The notes: generated by a model from the sequence alone, not told the origin. A stretch of DNA of 64,000 nt from Chitinophagaceae bacterium IBVUCB2 (GCA_002127295.1 NFUV01000001.1:2180538-2244537), one strand, 5' to 3'; positions 35,847 to 45,541 are shown, counted from the stretch's first letter. Translations and numbers: made by a program.

Positions 35847-37082
35847 ATGCCAAACAAGTTACAGCATTCATGGAGAACCAACATCATTTTTATGCTGATG
35901 TTGATTATGCTGGCTGCTTTATTTTTTTCCCGGGCCTTGTTATCAATAAGTATGATGGCATTTGTAGCTGTTTCTTTTTTACATGCGGACAGTAAAGGCC
36001 AGTTTCGGCAATTTTTTTCATCACCGCTTTTATGGGGAATGAGTTTGTTGTTTTTTATTCCACTGCTTACCGGCTTGTGGAGTAATGATAAAACACAATG
36101 GCTGGCGATACTTCAAATAAAACTTCCATTATTGTTTTTACCGCTGGCATTTGCAGGCCCAATGCCTTTTTCGAAGAAGCAATGGTATTGGGTAGCCTAT
36201 TTTTTTATTGCATTAATTACCGGAGCTACACTTTGCTGTGTGATCAACTATATTCCTGATGCAGCATCAGTGAATGTGGGTTATCTAAAAGCAAAAAGTA
36301 TGATTACTCCATTGGAGAATGATCATGTGCGGTTTAGCTGGATGGTAAGTGTAAGTATTTTATTAGCAGGTTGGATCTGGATCCGGGAAAGAGAGAAACA
36401 AAAAATTCGAACATGGATCTTATTGATTGTAACAATCTGGCTGATTATTTTTCTTCATATCCTTGCTGCCCGCACAGGTTTGTTTTCTTTTTACATAATT
36501 GTTTTGATGCTGGCTTTTTGGCTGGTCTTAAAAAAAATTAAATGGCAATATGGAATAGCGTTGCTGTTCCTATTAATATTACTTCCGGTTACTGCTTATT
36601 TTACTATTCCTACTTTTCACAACCGGGTAAAATATATTGTGTATGAGTTTGATTATTTTAAACAAGCTAATTACCAGCCGGGATCGAATGATGGAATGCG
36701 GATTATTTCATTGAAAGCCGGTTGGAATAGTATGCAACAGCAACCTGTAACCGGTGTTGGTTTTGGAGATATCGGAACCGGATCAAAACAATGGTATTCG
36801 GCTAATTATCCTCAAATGATCGAAGCAGATAAGATTTTGCCCAGCAGCGAATGGATGATGTATGGGGCCGGAGCCGGAATTCCCGGTATAATTTTATTTA
36901 CTGCAATTATGCTGATTCCTTTTTTCATAGCAATAAAGAACAAATTACTTTGGTGGATGTTGAACGAAACAGCTGCTTTTAGTTTTCTATTTGATATTGG
37001 GTTGGAAGTGCAGTTCGGGGTATTTATTTACGCTTTTATTGTTTTATGGTGGTGGAAATGGTTGAAAACAGAAAAGATCTAA
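35847..37082 (+). CDS. O-antigen ligase family protein (second copy in the window)
   Basis: A 411-residue polytopic membrane protein with about ten helices. The WaaL/Wzy_C features are the 'ILAARTGLFSFY' helix (Arg near 206) and a periplasmic loop with 'VTGVGFGDIG' and 'MMYGAGAGIPGIILF'. The true start is uncertain: in-frame ATG codons occur at 35817, 35826 and 35847. I chose 35847, which clears the divergent meaB start and leads directly into the first helix. A GT2 follows after 11 bp, making a two-gene glycan unit separate from the one at 0.3-4 kb. Confidence 0.75.
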   Translation: MPNKLQHSWRTNIIFMLMLIMLAALFFSRALLSISMMAFVAVSFLHADSKGQFRQFFSSPLLWGMSLLFFIPLLTGLWSNDKTQWLAILQIKLPLLFLPLAFAGPMPFSKKQWYWVAYFFIALITGATLCCVINYIPDAASVNVGYLKAKSMITPLENDHVRFSWMVSVSILLAGWIWIREREKQKIRTWILLIVTIWLIIFLHILAARTGLFSFYIIVLMLAFWLVLKKIKWQYGIALLFLLILLPVTAYFTIPTFHNRVKYIVYEFDYFKQANYQPGSNDGMRIISLKAGWNSMQQQPVTGVGFGDIGTGSKQWYSANYPQMIEADKILPSSEWMMYGAGAGIPGIILFTAIMLIPFFIAIKNKLLWWMLNETAAFSFLFDIGLEVQFGVFIYAFIVLWWWKWLKTEKI

Positions 37083-37093
37083 TCTTTGTAGCT

Positions 37094-37861
37094 ATGCAAT
37101 CCTTGTCAGTTGTTATTGTTTGTAGAAATGAAGCCGGCATTATCGGCGAAACTTTGCAAAGCCTGCAGGGACTTACAGATGATATAGTAGTATATGATAA
37201 TGGAAGTACTGATGATACAGTAGAAAAGGCAAAAGCATATACCGAACAAGTACACCAGGGAAGCTGGGAAGGATTTGGTAAGACAAAACGAAAAGCCAAT
37301 GCCCTCGCAAAATACGATTGGATATTATCGCTGGATGCTGATGAAGCTATTGATGCTGCATTGAAAGAATCGTTGCTAAGTTTTAAGCCGGCAAATGATT
37401 ATGAAGTTGGTGAAATAAAATTCAAAAACTTTTTTGTGGACAAATGGTTGCGGTTTGGCGAATGGGGGAATGATAAACATATCCGCTTGTTTAATCGCAA
37501 GCAGGTGAACTGGGATGATGCGGCTGTGCATGAAAAATTGTTAATACCAGCAGGGTCTTCCGTAAAAAAAATTAAGGGCCATATATTGCACAAAACAGTA
37601 AAAAGTATCGACGCCTACAAACAAAAAATGCAGCAATATGCCATGCTGAACGCAGGTAAGTATCACCAGGCAGGGAAAAAAGCCACCTGGGTCAAACGAT
37701 ATCTATCCCCGGCATTTACATTTATCAATTACTATATTTTTCGCCTTGGTTTTTTGGATGGCTATGCTGGTTATGTATGTGCAAGAATAACCGCCTGGTA
37801 CACTTCGTTGAAATATGAAAGATTGAGAGAGTTAAACAGGGGAGTAGGAAGGGGCAAGTAG
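37094..37861 (+). CDS. Family 2 glycosyltransferase, LPS core WaaE/KdtX type
   Basis: A 255-residue GT-A enzyme without membrane helices except a hydrophobic C-terminal patch. 'SVVIVCRNEAGIIGETLQSL' opens the fold ('VIVCRNEA' is typical of the WaaE group), then 'VVYDNGSTDDT', 'WILSLDADEAID' (DxD near 88), and 'HIRLFNRKQ'. 'HEKLLIP' and 'ILHKTVKS' are also typical. WaaE-type enzymes add a beta-1,4-glucose to inner-core heptose; the exact sugar here is inference. ATG at 37094 is preferred to GTG/ATG codons inside the upstream gene. Confidence 0.85.
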   Translation: MQSLSVVIVCRNEAGIIGETLQSLQGLTDDIVVYDNGSTDDTVEKAKAYTEQVHQGSWEGFGKTKRKANALAKYDWILSLDADEAIDAALKESLLSFKPANDYEVGEIKFKNFFVDKWLRFGEWGNDKHIRLFNRKQVNWDDAAVHEKLLIPAGSSVKKIKGHILHKTVKSIDAYKQKMQQYAMLNAGKYHQAGKKATWVKRYLSPAFTFINYYIFRLGFLDGYAGYVCARITAWYTSLKYERLRELNRGVGRGK

Positions 37862-37924
37862 CAATCGGAAAATACAACTCAGAATTTTAACTCGGCTACT
37901 CATTCACCACTACTCATTCTCTTT

Positions 37925-37932
37925 TACCTTTG
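37925..37932 (+). promoter_or_regulatory. -7 promoter box of the LON-domain gene
   Basis: TACCTTTG matches TAnnTTTG and ends only 4 nt before the ATG at 37937. Transcription from it would give a leaderless mRNA. Confidence 0.5.
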
Positions 37933-37936
37933 CTTG

Positions 37937-38572
37937 ATGACCAATTTTATTCCCATATTCCCTCTTGGCATAGTAGTTTATCCTGGCGAAAATCTAAACC
38001 TGCACATTTTCGAACCTCGGTATAAACAACTCATTGCGGAATGTCATGCAGCAAAGAAGCCTTTCGGCATACCAACAGTGATAGATAATAAAATGCAGGA
38101 TTATGGTTCTTTGGTAGAGATCGCTGAATTATCTAAACTACATGATAGTGGTGAGATGGATATAAAAACGAAAGGCGTAAAAGTTTTTCGCATATTAGAA
38201 ATAATAAAAGAAGTGCCGGATAAATTATATAGCGGTGCAATTGTAAACTATCCACATAATCATGAAAAAGGAAACCCCGATACCATGCGAAAAATTATGG
38301 CGGGCATCAGGGAGCTCCACAAACTATTAAACGTAAATAAAGATTTTAAGAAAGAAGATGAAGTGCTCAATACATATGAAGTAGCTCACCACATCGGGTT
38401 ATCTTTAGAAGAAGAATATGAATTGCTGCACCTGTTGGACGAAAGACAGCGGCAAAAATACCTGAACTTGCATCTTGCAAAAGTGCTCCCGATGGTGGCA
38501 AGTATGGAACAATTAAAAGAGAAGATAAAGCTGAACGGCCATTTCAAAAACCTGGGCGGCTTTAAACTATAA
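37937..38572 (+). CDS. LON peptidase substrate-binding domain protein
   Basis: A 211-residue cytoplasmic protein matching only the N-terminal substrate-recognition domain of Lon protease: 'IPIFPLGIVVYPGENLNLHIFEPRY' is diagnostic ('FPLGIVVYPGE', 'LHIFEPRY'). The ATPase and peptidase domains are absent; stand-alone versions are common and may act as adaptors. The C-terminal half is helical ('LLHLLDERQRQKYLNLHL'). A promoter box lies 4 nt before the start. CoaX follows 22 bp downstream in the same direction. Confidence 0.9.
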   Translation: MTNFIPIFPLGIVVYPGENLNLHIFEPRYKQLIAECHAAKKPFGIPTVIDNKMQDYGSLVEIAELSKLHDSGEMDIKTKGVKVFRILEIIKEVPDKLYSGAIVNYPHNHEKGNPDTMRKIMAGIRELHKLLNVNKDFKKEDEVLNTYEVAHHIGLSLEEEYELLHLLDERQRQKYLNLHLAKVLPMVASMEQLKEKIKLNGHFKNLGGFKL

Positions 38573-38594
38573 TAGAACAAGCGAAAAAATAAAT

Positions 38595-39323
38595 ATGTCA
38601 ATTACCCTTTGTTTCGATTTTGGCAACACCCGAAAAAAATGTGCCGTCTTTCATAAAGATGAGATGAAAGAGGTGGTAGTATTACCGGATGATTCCCTCG
38701 CAACGATGCAAGCTCTCATCAACAGGGCTAAACCCACAAAATCAATTTTATCTTCTGTAATAGAACATAACCCGGCTATTGAAGAATTGCTGGCTGCTAA
38801 TACAAAATTTCACAAACTCAGTCATCTTACCAAAGTAGCATTTACCACACCCGTTGGTAAACCAGAAACTATTGGTGCCGACCGGTTGGCACTCACAGCT
38901 GCAGCCGTTCATTTTTATCCTTCAAAGAATAATCTTGTTATCGGACTCGGAACTTGCATTACATACAACTTCATTAATAAATACCATGAGTTTGTAGGGG
39001 GTGCTATTTCTCCAGGAATGGAAATGAGGCTCAAAGCACTTAATTATTACACGGCCAAACTGCCAATTGTAAAGGCCGACAGCAATGTGCCGCTAATTGG
39101 ATATGACACCAACACTAATATTTTGACCGGAGTGGTGATGGGAATGGCTAAAGAGATCGATGGTTTTATTGATGCATACACGGAGAAGTTCAGGAACTTT
39201 AACGTGCTGTTAACCGGGGGTGATATAGTGTATTTGGGTTCGCACCTTAAAAACAAGATATTTGCAGACCCTGATTTAATATTTAAAGGTCTGTATGCAA
39301 TTAGTGAAGTTAATAACCCCTAA
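38595..39323 (+). CDS. coaX: Type III pantothenate kinase
   Basis: A 242-residue ASKHA-fold kinase for the first step of coenzyme A synthesis. Motifs: 'CFDFGNTRKK' (Asp8, phosphate loop), 'GADRLALTAAAV' (pantothenate contact, about 94-105), 'GLGTCITYNFI' (about 118-128), and 'GGAISPGMEMRLKAL' (about 137-151). Normal length. It overlaps the start of the next gene by 29 bp, which suggests translational coupling within the unit that leads to lptC. Confidence 0.95.
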   Translation: MSITLCFDFGNTRKKCAVFHKDEMKEVVVLPDDSLATMQALINRAKPTKSILSSVIEHNPAIEELLAANTKFHKLSHLTKVAFTTPVGKPETIGADRLALTAAAVHFYPSKNNLVIGLGTCITYNFINKYHEFVGGAISPGMEMRLKALNYYTAKLPIVKADSNVPLIGYDTNTNILTGVVMGMAKEIDGFIDAYTEKFRNFNVLLTGGDIVYLGSHLKNKIFADPDLIFKGLYAISEVNNP

Positions 39324-40743
39324 GAAAATCAATACGTTACGAGGTTTTTGCGCAACGATTTTGGTTTTACTATTTACTGCTGTTTCCCCTGCTTTTTCAC
39401 AGGATAATTCGCCTTACTCCCGGTATGGCATCGGCGATTTGGTGCCATCAACAAATATTATTACCCGGGGAATGGGTGGTGTTTCCGCCGGTTATGTGGA
39501 TTATATATCTATAAATTTCAATAACCCGGCGTCTTATGCTTATTTCCAGGGTACAAAAGAAGCAAAATCAAAAAAGCTTACTTCAGGTAGAGCTATACTC
39601 GATATTGGCATCAATGTAGAAAATCGAAAACTAAAAGAACCCGCTACTTCTAAAACTTTTAGTGCCAGCAATGCACTGTTTTCTTATGTGCAGGTAGGCT
39701 TACCGCTAAAACAAAACTGGGGTTTATCATTTGGACTACGTCCTATTTCAAGGATTAGTTATAAAATGTATAATACCGAACGATTAATTAATCCTAATCC
39801 TCCTTTTAACCCCATTGATAGTGCCCTCACAAGATTTGAAGGAGATGGCGGTTCTTATCTTGCATCTATCGGTACCGGCATTAGTATTTTGAAAAGAGAA
39901 AAAACAGTTGGTAAGGGAGAGAACAGGGGTCTTGCTGAGGAAAATCTAAGCATTGGTGTTAATGCAGGTTATTTATTTGGCGAAAAAAATTATAGTACTA
40001 AGAGAAGTCTTATTAACGATACAGTAGAGTATTACCAGGCTAATTATGAAACCCAGGCAAACTTTGGTAAACTTTATTTTAATGCCGGCATTCAATATAA
40101 ACTTCCCATAAACAAATTGCTGTCACTAACACTGGGTGCTTATGGTAATATCGGGCATCAATTAAATGCCACCCAGGATATACTACGGGAAACTTTTATT
40201 TTTGACCCCAGCCAGGGAGAAATAAGATTAGATAGTGTTTCTGATAAGAGAGACATAAAAGGAAAAATAGAATTACCTGCTTCGTATACGTTTGGTTTTG
40301 TTTTGCAGAAGCTTGCCATTTTTAACAAAGAAGGTGGTTGGATAATAGGTGTTGATTATATGCAACAGAACTGGAGTGACTATCGCTACTTTGGACAAAC
40401 AGATCAATTACAAAACAAATGGGAGCTGCGGGTAGGAGGTCAATTAAGCCCTACACCCAGGGTAAAAAATTACTTTAGCAACGTTGCTTACCGGTTTGGC
40501 TTTTTTACGGGTACCGATTATGTAAATGTGGGTACCAAATTAGGAATTGTTGGCGGATCATTTGGATTTGGATTGCCACTAGGGTTTAGCAGACAAGCTC
40601 CTAACCAAAACCAAACGTTGAACCTTGCATTTGAATATAGCAAAAGAGGAAATAATAATAACTTGCTTCGGGAAAATATGTTCAGAATTTCTATAGGCTT
40701 TTCTCTTAGTGATGCCTGGTTCATTAAACGTAAGTATGACTAA
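39295..40743 (+). CDS. Outer-membrane beta-barrel protein
   Basis: A 482-residue exported protein. The signal peptide is at about 16-35 ('ATILVLLFTAVSPAFSQ'). The mature start 'DNSPYSRYGIGDLVPSTN' is typical of a Bacteroidota barrel family found between coaX and lptC. The remaining sequence alternates beta strands with aromatic ends, such as 'GWIIGVDYMQQNWSDYRYFG', whose 'QNWSDYRYFG' recalls porin/FadL-like strands. It probably sits in the outer membrane and, by context, may support LPS or lipid transport. It overlaps coaX by 29 bp and lptC by 8 bp. Confidence 0.8.
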   Translation: MQLVKLITPKKINTLRGFCATILVLLFTAVSPAFSQDNSPYSRYGIGDLVPSTNIITRGMGGVSAGYVDYISINFNNPASYAYFQGTKEAKSKKLTSGRAILDIGINVENRKLKEPATSKTFSASNALFSYVQVGLPLKQNWGLSFGLRPISRISYKMYNTERLINPNPPFNPIDSALTRFEGDGGSYLASIGTGISILKREKTVGKGENRGLAEENLSIGVNAGYLFGEKNYSTKRSLINDTVEYYQANYETQANFGKLYFNAGIQYKLPINKLLSLTLGAYGNIGHQLNATQDILRETFIFDPSQGEIRLDSVSDKRDIKGKIELPASYTFGFVLQKLAIFNKEGGWIIGVDYMQQNWSDYRYFGQTDQLQNKWELRVGGQLSPTPRVKNYFSNVAYRFGFFTGTDYVNVGTKLGIVGGSFGFGLPLGFSRQAPNQNQTLNLAFEYSKRGNNNNLLRENMFRISIGFSLSDAWFIKRKYD

Positions 40744-41311
40744 TTTTTTTTCTTATAAAAAAATATTTTACGCAGCAGCTCTTATTACAGGCTGCTGTTT
40801 TGTTTACGGCTGCGAGAATGATGAGAAAGTGGTAAACGACTGGACAAAAAATGTGATAATGAAAGAAGAGGCGATAAATGTAGAAAGCTACTTAAGCCAG
40901 TCTGGTAAAATGAAAGCTAAATTGAAAGCTCCATTAATGTACCGTGTATCAACAGATACAATGTATGTGGAATTTCCTAATTCACTACATGTAGATTTTT
41001 ACGACAGTACCAATAAGGTTGAAACCTGGTTAGATAGTAAATATGCTAAATATTACGAAGGTTTGGGTAAAGTATATTTAAGGGATAGTGTGATAGTAAT
41101 TACATTAAAAGGCGATACCCTAAAAGCCCCTGATCTCTGGTGGGACCAGAACACCAAACTTTTTTACACGGATAAATATGCAACGTATACTGGCATCGGT
41201 AAAAACATATACGGAGGCAAAGGATTAACGGCCACACAAGATCTCAATAGTGTCATCTTCCACCAACCAACCGGCACGGTAAAAGTTTCCGATAACGGAT
41301 TTCCTCAATAA
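40736..41311 (+). CDS. lptC: LPS export protein LptC
   Basis: A 191-residue protein with an N-terminal helix (about 8-26) ending 'VYGC', which could be an acylated Cys (lipobox-like). A beta-jellyroll periplasmic domain follows: 'NVESYLSQSGKMKAKLKAP', 'VEFPNSLHVDFYD', 'GDTLKAPDLWWDQ', 'YGGKGLTATQDL'. In Bacteroidota this LptC form bridges the LptB2FG extractor to the periplasmic LPS bridge. ATG at 40736 overlaps the preceding stop by 8 bp, a typical coupled arrangement. Confidence 0.88.
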   Translation: MTNFFSYKKIFYAAALITGCCFVYGCENDEKVVNDWTKNVIMKEEAINVESYLSQSGKMKAKLKAPLMYRVSTDTMYVEFPNSLHVDFYDSTNKVETWLDSKYAKYYEGLGKVYLRDSVIVITLKGDTLKAPDLWWDQNTKLFYTDKYATYTGIGKNIYGGKGLTATQDLNSVIFHQPTGTVKVSDNGFPQ

Positions 41312-41419
41312 ATTTTTTAAGTACAAACCTTGCTGTTTTTGGGTAAACATCAATCAACTATCTTTAGGAAAGTTGGATCAAAATATACTCTTTCACAGCA
41401 AACTAAAAATAAACTAACA

Positions 41420-42409
41420 ATGGATTATCGGTACATGGGCAAGACCGGCTTACAGTTAAGTGTATTGTCATTTGGCAGCTGGGTAAGTTTTCATAAACAA
41501 ATTGATGATAGCGTAGCGGATGAGTTGATGGGAATTGCTTACGACAACGGGGTAAATTTTTTCGACAATGCAGAAGTATATGCGTTGGGCGAAAGTGAAA
41601 AAATGATGGGCCGTGTATTAAAGAATAAAAACTGGGACAGAACCTCCTACACCGTTTCATCTAAAGCTTTTTGGGGTTGGCGGGGAGAAGGAAATAAACC
41701 AAATCAGCATGGGTTGAGCCGCAAACATTTGGTAGAAGCTTGTAACGAAGCATTGCAAAGATTACAGATGGATTATCTTGATTTATATTTTTGTCACCGA
41801 CCCGATAAAGGAGTGCCCATTGATGAAGTAGTATGGACAATGCATAATCTTATTCTGCAGGGGAAAATTTTATACTGGGGTACCAGTGAGTGGAGTGGTG
41901 TAGAAATTATGGAAGCGCATCGGGTAGCACATCAATATGGATTGATAGGACCAACGGTGGAGCAACCGCAATACAATTTGCTGGAGCGAAATAAAATGGA
42001 GAACGAATTCCTGATGATCTTTAAAACGGTTGGGATGGGTACTACCATATGGAGTCCATTAGCTTCCGGTTTATTGAGTGGGAAATATAATAATGGTGTC
42101 CCCGCTGACAGCCGTTTTGCAATAACTGGTTTTGACTGGTTAAAAGACCGCTGGATGAAAGAGAGTTATTTAAACAAAATAAAAGAGTTGGCTGCGCTTG
42201 CTGCAGAGCTTGGTATTACTTTAGCGCAATTAAGTATTGCATGGACGATAAAGAACCCGAACGTAACAACAACTATTCTTGGAGCAAGCCGCAAAGAACA
42301 ATTATTAGAAAATCTTGGTGCATTAACTGCTGCAGAAAAATTAACAGCTGAAGTGCTGCAAAAAATAGATAACATCACAGAGACAAAACCTGTACTACCG
42401 GAATATTAA
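41420..42409 (+). CDS. Aldo/keto reductase, potassium-channel beta-subunit-like
   Basis: A 329-residue NADPH-dependent oxidoreductase with a TIM barrel. 'MDYRYMGKTGLQLSVLSFG' opens the fold. The catalytic tetrad is visible: Asp and Tyr in 'FFDNAEVYALGESE', Lys in 'SSKAFWG', His in 'YFCHRPD'. 'TEWSGVEIMEA' and 'EQPQYNLLER' match the Kv-beta/YghZ subfamily. The true start is ATG at 41420; the longer ORF begins at a TTG. An SDR gene follows 22 bp downstream, perhaps as a pair for aldehyde or ketone clearance. Confidence 0.92.
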   Translation: MDYRYMGKTGLQLSVLSFGSWVSFHKQIDDSVADELMGIAYDNGVNFFDNAEVYALGESEKMMGRVLKNKNWDRTSYTVSSKAFWGWRGEGNKPNQHGLSRKHLVEACNEALQRLQMDYLDLYFCHRPDKGVPIDEVVWTMHNLILQGKILYWGTSEWSGVEIMEAHRVAHQYGLIGPTVEQPQYNLLERNKMENEFLMIFKTVGMGTTIWSPLASGLLSGKYNNGVPADSRFAITGFDWLKDRWMKESYLNKIKELAALAAELGITLAQLSIAWTIKNPNVTTTILGASRKEQLLENLGALTAAEKLTAEVLQKIDNITETKPVLPEY

Positions 42410-42431
42410 TATTTAATTTTAAAATTGTCAT

Positions 42432-43250
42432 ATGTCATTCAAAAATAAAACTGCTATTATTACGGGAGCTACCCGGGGAATAGGTAAAGCAATGGCCTTA
42501 CGTTTAGCAAAGGAAGGAGCGAACATTGTTATTGCTGCAAAAAGTGTAGAAGAAAATGCAAAACTCGGAGGCACTATTTTTTCTGCAGCTGCAGAAATAG
42601 AAGCAGCCGGTGGTAAAGCATTACCAGTTCAATGTGATATTCGCTTTGAAGACCAGATTCAGCATGTAATTGATAAAGCTGTTGAAACATTTGGCGGTAT
42701 TGATATTTTGATAAATAATGCATCTGCAATTTCGCTTACTTCAACAGAGCAAACAGAAGCCAAGCGTTTTGACCTGATGCAAAGTATAAATGTGCGGGGA
42801 ACTTTTTTAGTTACAAAAGCATGCATACCGCATCTTAGAAAATCAGAGAATCCCCATGTTCTTACTTTGTCACCACCTATTAATCTGGACCCTAAATGGT
42901 TTGATAAGCATGTTGCCTATACTATTACTAAATACAACATGAGTATGATGACCATTGGTTGGGCCAAAGAATTCAAGAAGGACAAAATTGCAGTAAATGC
43001 TTTATGGCCAAGAACAACAATAGATACTGCGGCTGTAAGGAATTTATTAGGTGGGGAAGTGCTGGCGAAAATGAGTCGTACTGTTGATATACTGGCTGAT
43101 GCCGCATATTATATTTTACGCCAGCCTTCCGGGGAATGTACGGGCAATTTATTTGTGGATGAACAGGTATTGGCTAAAGAAGGTATTACCGATCTGGAGA
43201 AATATTCAGTAGTGCCGGGGGCTCAGTTGTATAATGATTTGTTTGTTTAA
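42432..43250 (+). CDS. Short-chain dehydrogenase/reductase, HSDL2-like
   Basis: A 272-residue NAD(P)-dependent reductase. The cofactor loop is 'TGATRGIGKAMA' (about 11-22). 'NNASAI' and the catalytic 'YTITKYNMSM' (YxxxK) are present. The insert 'AAKSVEENAKLGGTIFSAA' is typical of the HSDL2 group, although the SCP2 lipid-binding domain of eukaryotic members is absent. It probably acts on fatty or steroid-like carbonyls. It is cotranscribed with the aldo/keto reductase. Its stop directly abuts the convergent barrel gene. Confidence 0.9.
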   Translation: MSFKNKTAIITGATRGIGKAMALRLAKEGANIVIAAKSVEENAKLGGTIFSAAAEIEAAGGKALPVQCDIRFEDQIQHVIDKAVETFGGIDILINNASAISLTSTEQTEAKRFDLMQSINVRGTFLVTKACIPHLRKSENPHVLTLSPPINLDPKWFDKHVAYTITKYNMSMMTIGWAKEFKKDKIAVNALWPRTTIDTAAVRNLLGGEVLAKMSRTVDILADAAYYILRQPSGECTGNLFVDEQVLAKEGITDLEKYSVVPGAQLYNDLFV

Positions 43251-43799
43251 TTAGTGTTTTTTCATCTTTTTAAAGAATAATCTAATACCAAAAGAAAGAT
43301 TTAAATCATCTTGACTATAAGCGGCTTCGGTAAATAAGGAAAATTTGGATTTGATATTCCAGTTTAATCCTACTCCTGGGTCAGCATAGAAGTAGCTTCT
43401 ATTTATATTCTTGTGTCCTACCCAACCTGAATAAGAAGAGCCCTTTTCATCCCGCCATCCTGTTTGAAAAGTAACATATGGTTTTAATTTTCCCTTACCA
43501 AAATAGTAATTAGAATAAATGCCGATTCCAAGGGTATTAGTTTTTTTAGCATAATCGGCAAAAATAAAATTGATGTGGGTGTAATTAAAATTGATGCCAA
43601 CTTCCCAGTTGTCTTTAATAAAATATCCAACGCCGGATTGGAAAATATTTTTTTGATCTTTTTCCTGATTCTTATTTATTCTAATGGCACTTATATCCCC
43701 AACACTAAATTGAGCGACCACGGTACTTTTTTTTATTTGCGCTTCACTAAGTAAAGCACAAAAGCAACTGCACATTATCAAAACAATCGTTTTCCTCAT
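43251..43799 (-). CDS. Outer-membrane beta-barrel protein, small
   Basis: A 182-residue exported protein: signal peptide (about 1-20, ending 'LLSEAQ'), then eight or so amphipathic strands with 'GYFIKDNWEVGINFNYTH' ('DNWEVGINF' strand) and 'GLNWNIKSKFSLFTEAAYS' near the end, closing with an aromatic-ending strand 'LNLSFGIRLFF'. This is the usual OmpX/OprF-like 8-strand form. ATG at 43799 gives the signal peptide; the longer ORF adds a hydrophobic basic stretch without support. Confidence 0.75.
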   Translation of the reverse strand: MRKTIVLIMCSCFCALLSEAQIKKSTVVAQFSVGDISAIRINKNQEKDQKNIFQSGVGYFIKDNWEVGINFNYTHINFIFADYAKKTNTLGIGIYSNYYFGKGKLKPYVTFQTGWRDEKGSSYSGWVGHKNINRSYFYADPGVGLNWNIKSKFSLFTEAAYSQDDLNLSFGIRLFFKKMKKH

Positions 43800-43906
43800 A
43801 CATCTAAATTTATATAAAGAAAATCTTTTAAGTGCTAAAAAAATCAAAGCTAAAAAAATCATTCTGGTTGATGCAGAATGGTTTGTAAAATTTGAATCAG
43901 TTTAAT

Positions 43907-45448
43907 TTATTCTTGAATTTCCTCTTGCTCCTGATGTTTTTCCGGTCTCATTTGCGGGAACAACAACACATCTTGTATAGAAGCCTGGTTGGTAAGTAAC
44001 ATACAAAGCCTGTCCACTCCAAAGCCAATACCGGAAGTTGGAGGCATACCATATTCTAAGGCTCTCAGAAAATCATAATCAATAAACATCGCTTCATCAT
44101 CTCCCCGCTCAGAAAGTTTTACCTGCTCTTCAAAACGTTCCCGCTGGTCAATCGGATCATTCAATTCACTATATGCATTTGCAATTTCTTTCCCATTTAT
44201 CATTAACTCAAATCTTTCAACCAATCCCTGCTTATCACGGTGTTTTTTTGTAAGGGGACTCATCTCCACCGGGTAATCAATAATAAAAGTGGGTTGTATG
44301 TAATTCTTCTCGCATTTTTCACCAAAGATGGCATCTATCAATTTGCCTTTACCCATAGTATTGTCGGCTTGTATATGTAATTGCTTGCAAACCGAACGAA
44401 GTTGTTCTTCATTCATCCTGCTTACATCAAAACCCGTATGTTCATGTATGGCATCAAAAATACTGATGCGTTTAAATGGAGCTTTAAACGAAATAGTGTT
44501 TGCTCCTACAGTTACATCGGTACTGTTGCAAACATCCAATGCTGCTTTTTCCAGCAATTGTTCCGTTGTTTCCATCATCCAGAAATAATCTTTGTATGCT
44601 GTGTAAAACTCAAGGATAGTAAATTCAGGATTATGTGTTCTGTCCATTCCTTCATTGCGGAAGTTGCGGCTGAATTCGTACACCCAATCAAATCCGCCAA
44701 CGATCAATCTTTTTAAATAAAGCTCATTGGCAATACGTAAGTACAAGGGAATATCCAATGCATTGTGATGGGTAGCGAATGGTCTTGCAGCAGCACCTCC
44801 CGGAATACTTTGTAAAACAGGGGTGTCTACTTCAACTGCTCCATGTGCATTCAAAAATTCACGGATGGAATTAATAAGTTTTGTTCTTTTTAAGAATGTT
44901 TCTTTTACCGTTGGATTGATAATCAGATCAGCATATCGCTGACGATATTTAAATTCCGGATCCGTAACGGCATCAAAAGTATGCCCTTCTGCTTCTTTTA
45001 CAATTGGTAGTGGTCGAAGCGACTTGCTGAGAATAGTTAATTCCGTTACATGCACTGATGTTTCACCTGTCTTTGTAATAAAGCCGTATCCACGGATGCC
45101 GATAATATCACCTATATCAATTAATTTTTTCCAAACAATATCATATAGTGTTTTGTCTTCACCCGGGCATATATCATCTCTCCGGATATACAATTGTATT
45201 CTGCCGGTTGAATCCTGTAATACACAAAAATTTGCTTTTCCCATATCCCGCACACTCATGATACGGCCAGCCAGGCATATATCTGAAAACTGTTCTTTTG
45301 TTTCTGATGTAAAATTTTCTTTTATAAAAACGGCGTTGCTATTAACAGGAAACAAGGGTGCTGGGTAAGGTTCAATGCCCATCATTATCAGCTCGGCTAA
45401 TTTTTCCCTGCGTAGTTGCTCCTGCTCCGATAAGTGTGTTGTACTCAT
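43907..45448 (-). CDS. lysS: Lysyl-tRNA synthetase, class II
   Basis: A 513-residue homodimeric enzyme charging tRNA-Lys. The N-terminal OB-fold anticodon domain is at about 55-145 ('LAGRIMSVRDMGKANFCVLQD', in part 'AGRIMSVRDMGKANF'). The class II catalytic core has motif 2 'NFRNEGMDRTHNPEFT' (about 257-272) and motif 3 'GIGFGVDRLCML' (about 480-491). Full length. A near-perfect Bacteroidota promoter lies just upstream. Confidence 0.97.
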   Translation of the reverse strand: MSTTHLSEQEQLRREKLAELIMMGIEPYPAPLFPVNSNAVFIKENFTSETKEQFSDICLAGRIMSVRDMGKANFCVLQDSTGRIQLYIRRDDICPGEDKTLYDIVWKKLIDIGDIIGIRGYGFITKTGETSVHVTELTILSKSLRPLPIVKEAEGHTFDAVTDPEFKYRQRYADLIINPTVKETFLKRTKLINSIREFLNAHGAVEVDTPVLQSIPGGAAARPFATHHNALDIPLYLRIANELYLKRLIVGGFDWVYEFSRNFRNEGMDRTHNPEFTILEFYTAYKDYFWMMETTEQLLEKAALDVCNSTDVTVGANTISFKAPFKRISIFDAIHEHTGFDVSRMNEEQLRSVCKQLHIQADNTMGKGKLIDAIFGEKCEKNYIQPTFIIDYPVEMSPLTKKHRDKQGLVERFELMINGKEIANAYSELNDPIDQRERFEEQVKLSERGDDEAMFIDYDFLRALEYGMPPTSGIGFGVDRLCMLLTNQASIQDVLLFPQMRPEKHQEQEEIQE

Positions 45449-45475
45449 GATTTCATTTACTTTTCAAAATTGTTG

Positions 45476-45506
45476 CAAAGGTACTGGTTTGAGAGAGGCA
45501 GTCAAA
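45476..45506 (-). promoter_or_regulatory. lysS promoter
   Basis: On the minus strand TTTG (45506-45503), 19 bp, TACCTTTG (45483-45476) matches the Bacteroidota -33/-7 consensus exactly. The distance to the ATG at 45448 is 27 nt. It is the best promoter in the window and serves as the reference for the others. Confidence 0.85.
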
Positions 45507-45510
45507 GACG

Positions 45511-45541
45511 AAAAAAGCCCCCATACTAATGGAGGCTTTTT
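45511..45541 (-). terminator. Terminator of the barrel gene at 45559-46215
   Basis: On the minus strand AAAAAGCCTCCAT pairs with ATGGGGGCTTTTTT around a TAGT loop (one mismatch). The T run is on both sides, so it works in either direction. It ends directly before the lysS -33 box. Confidence 0.85.
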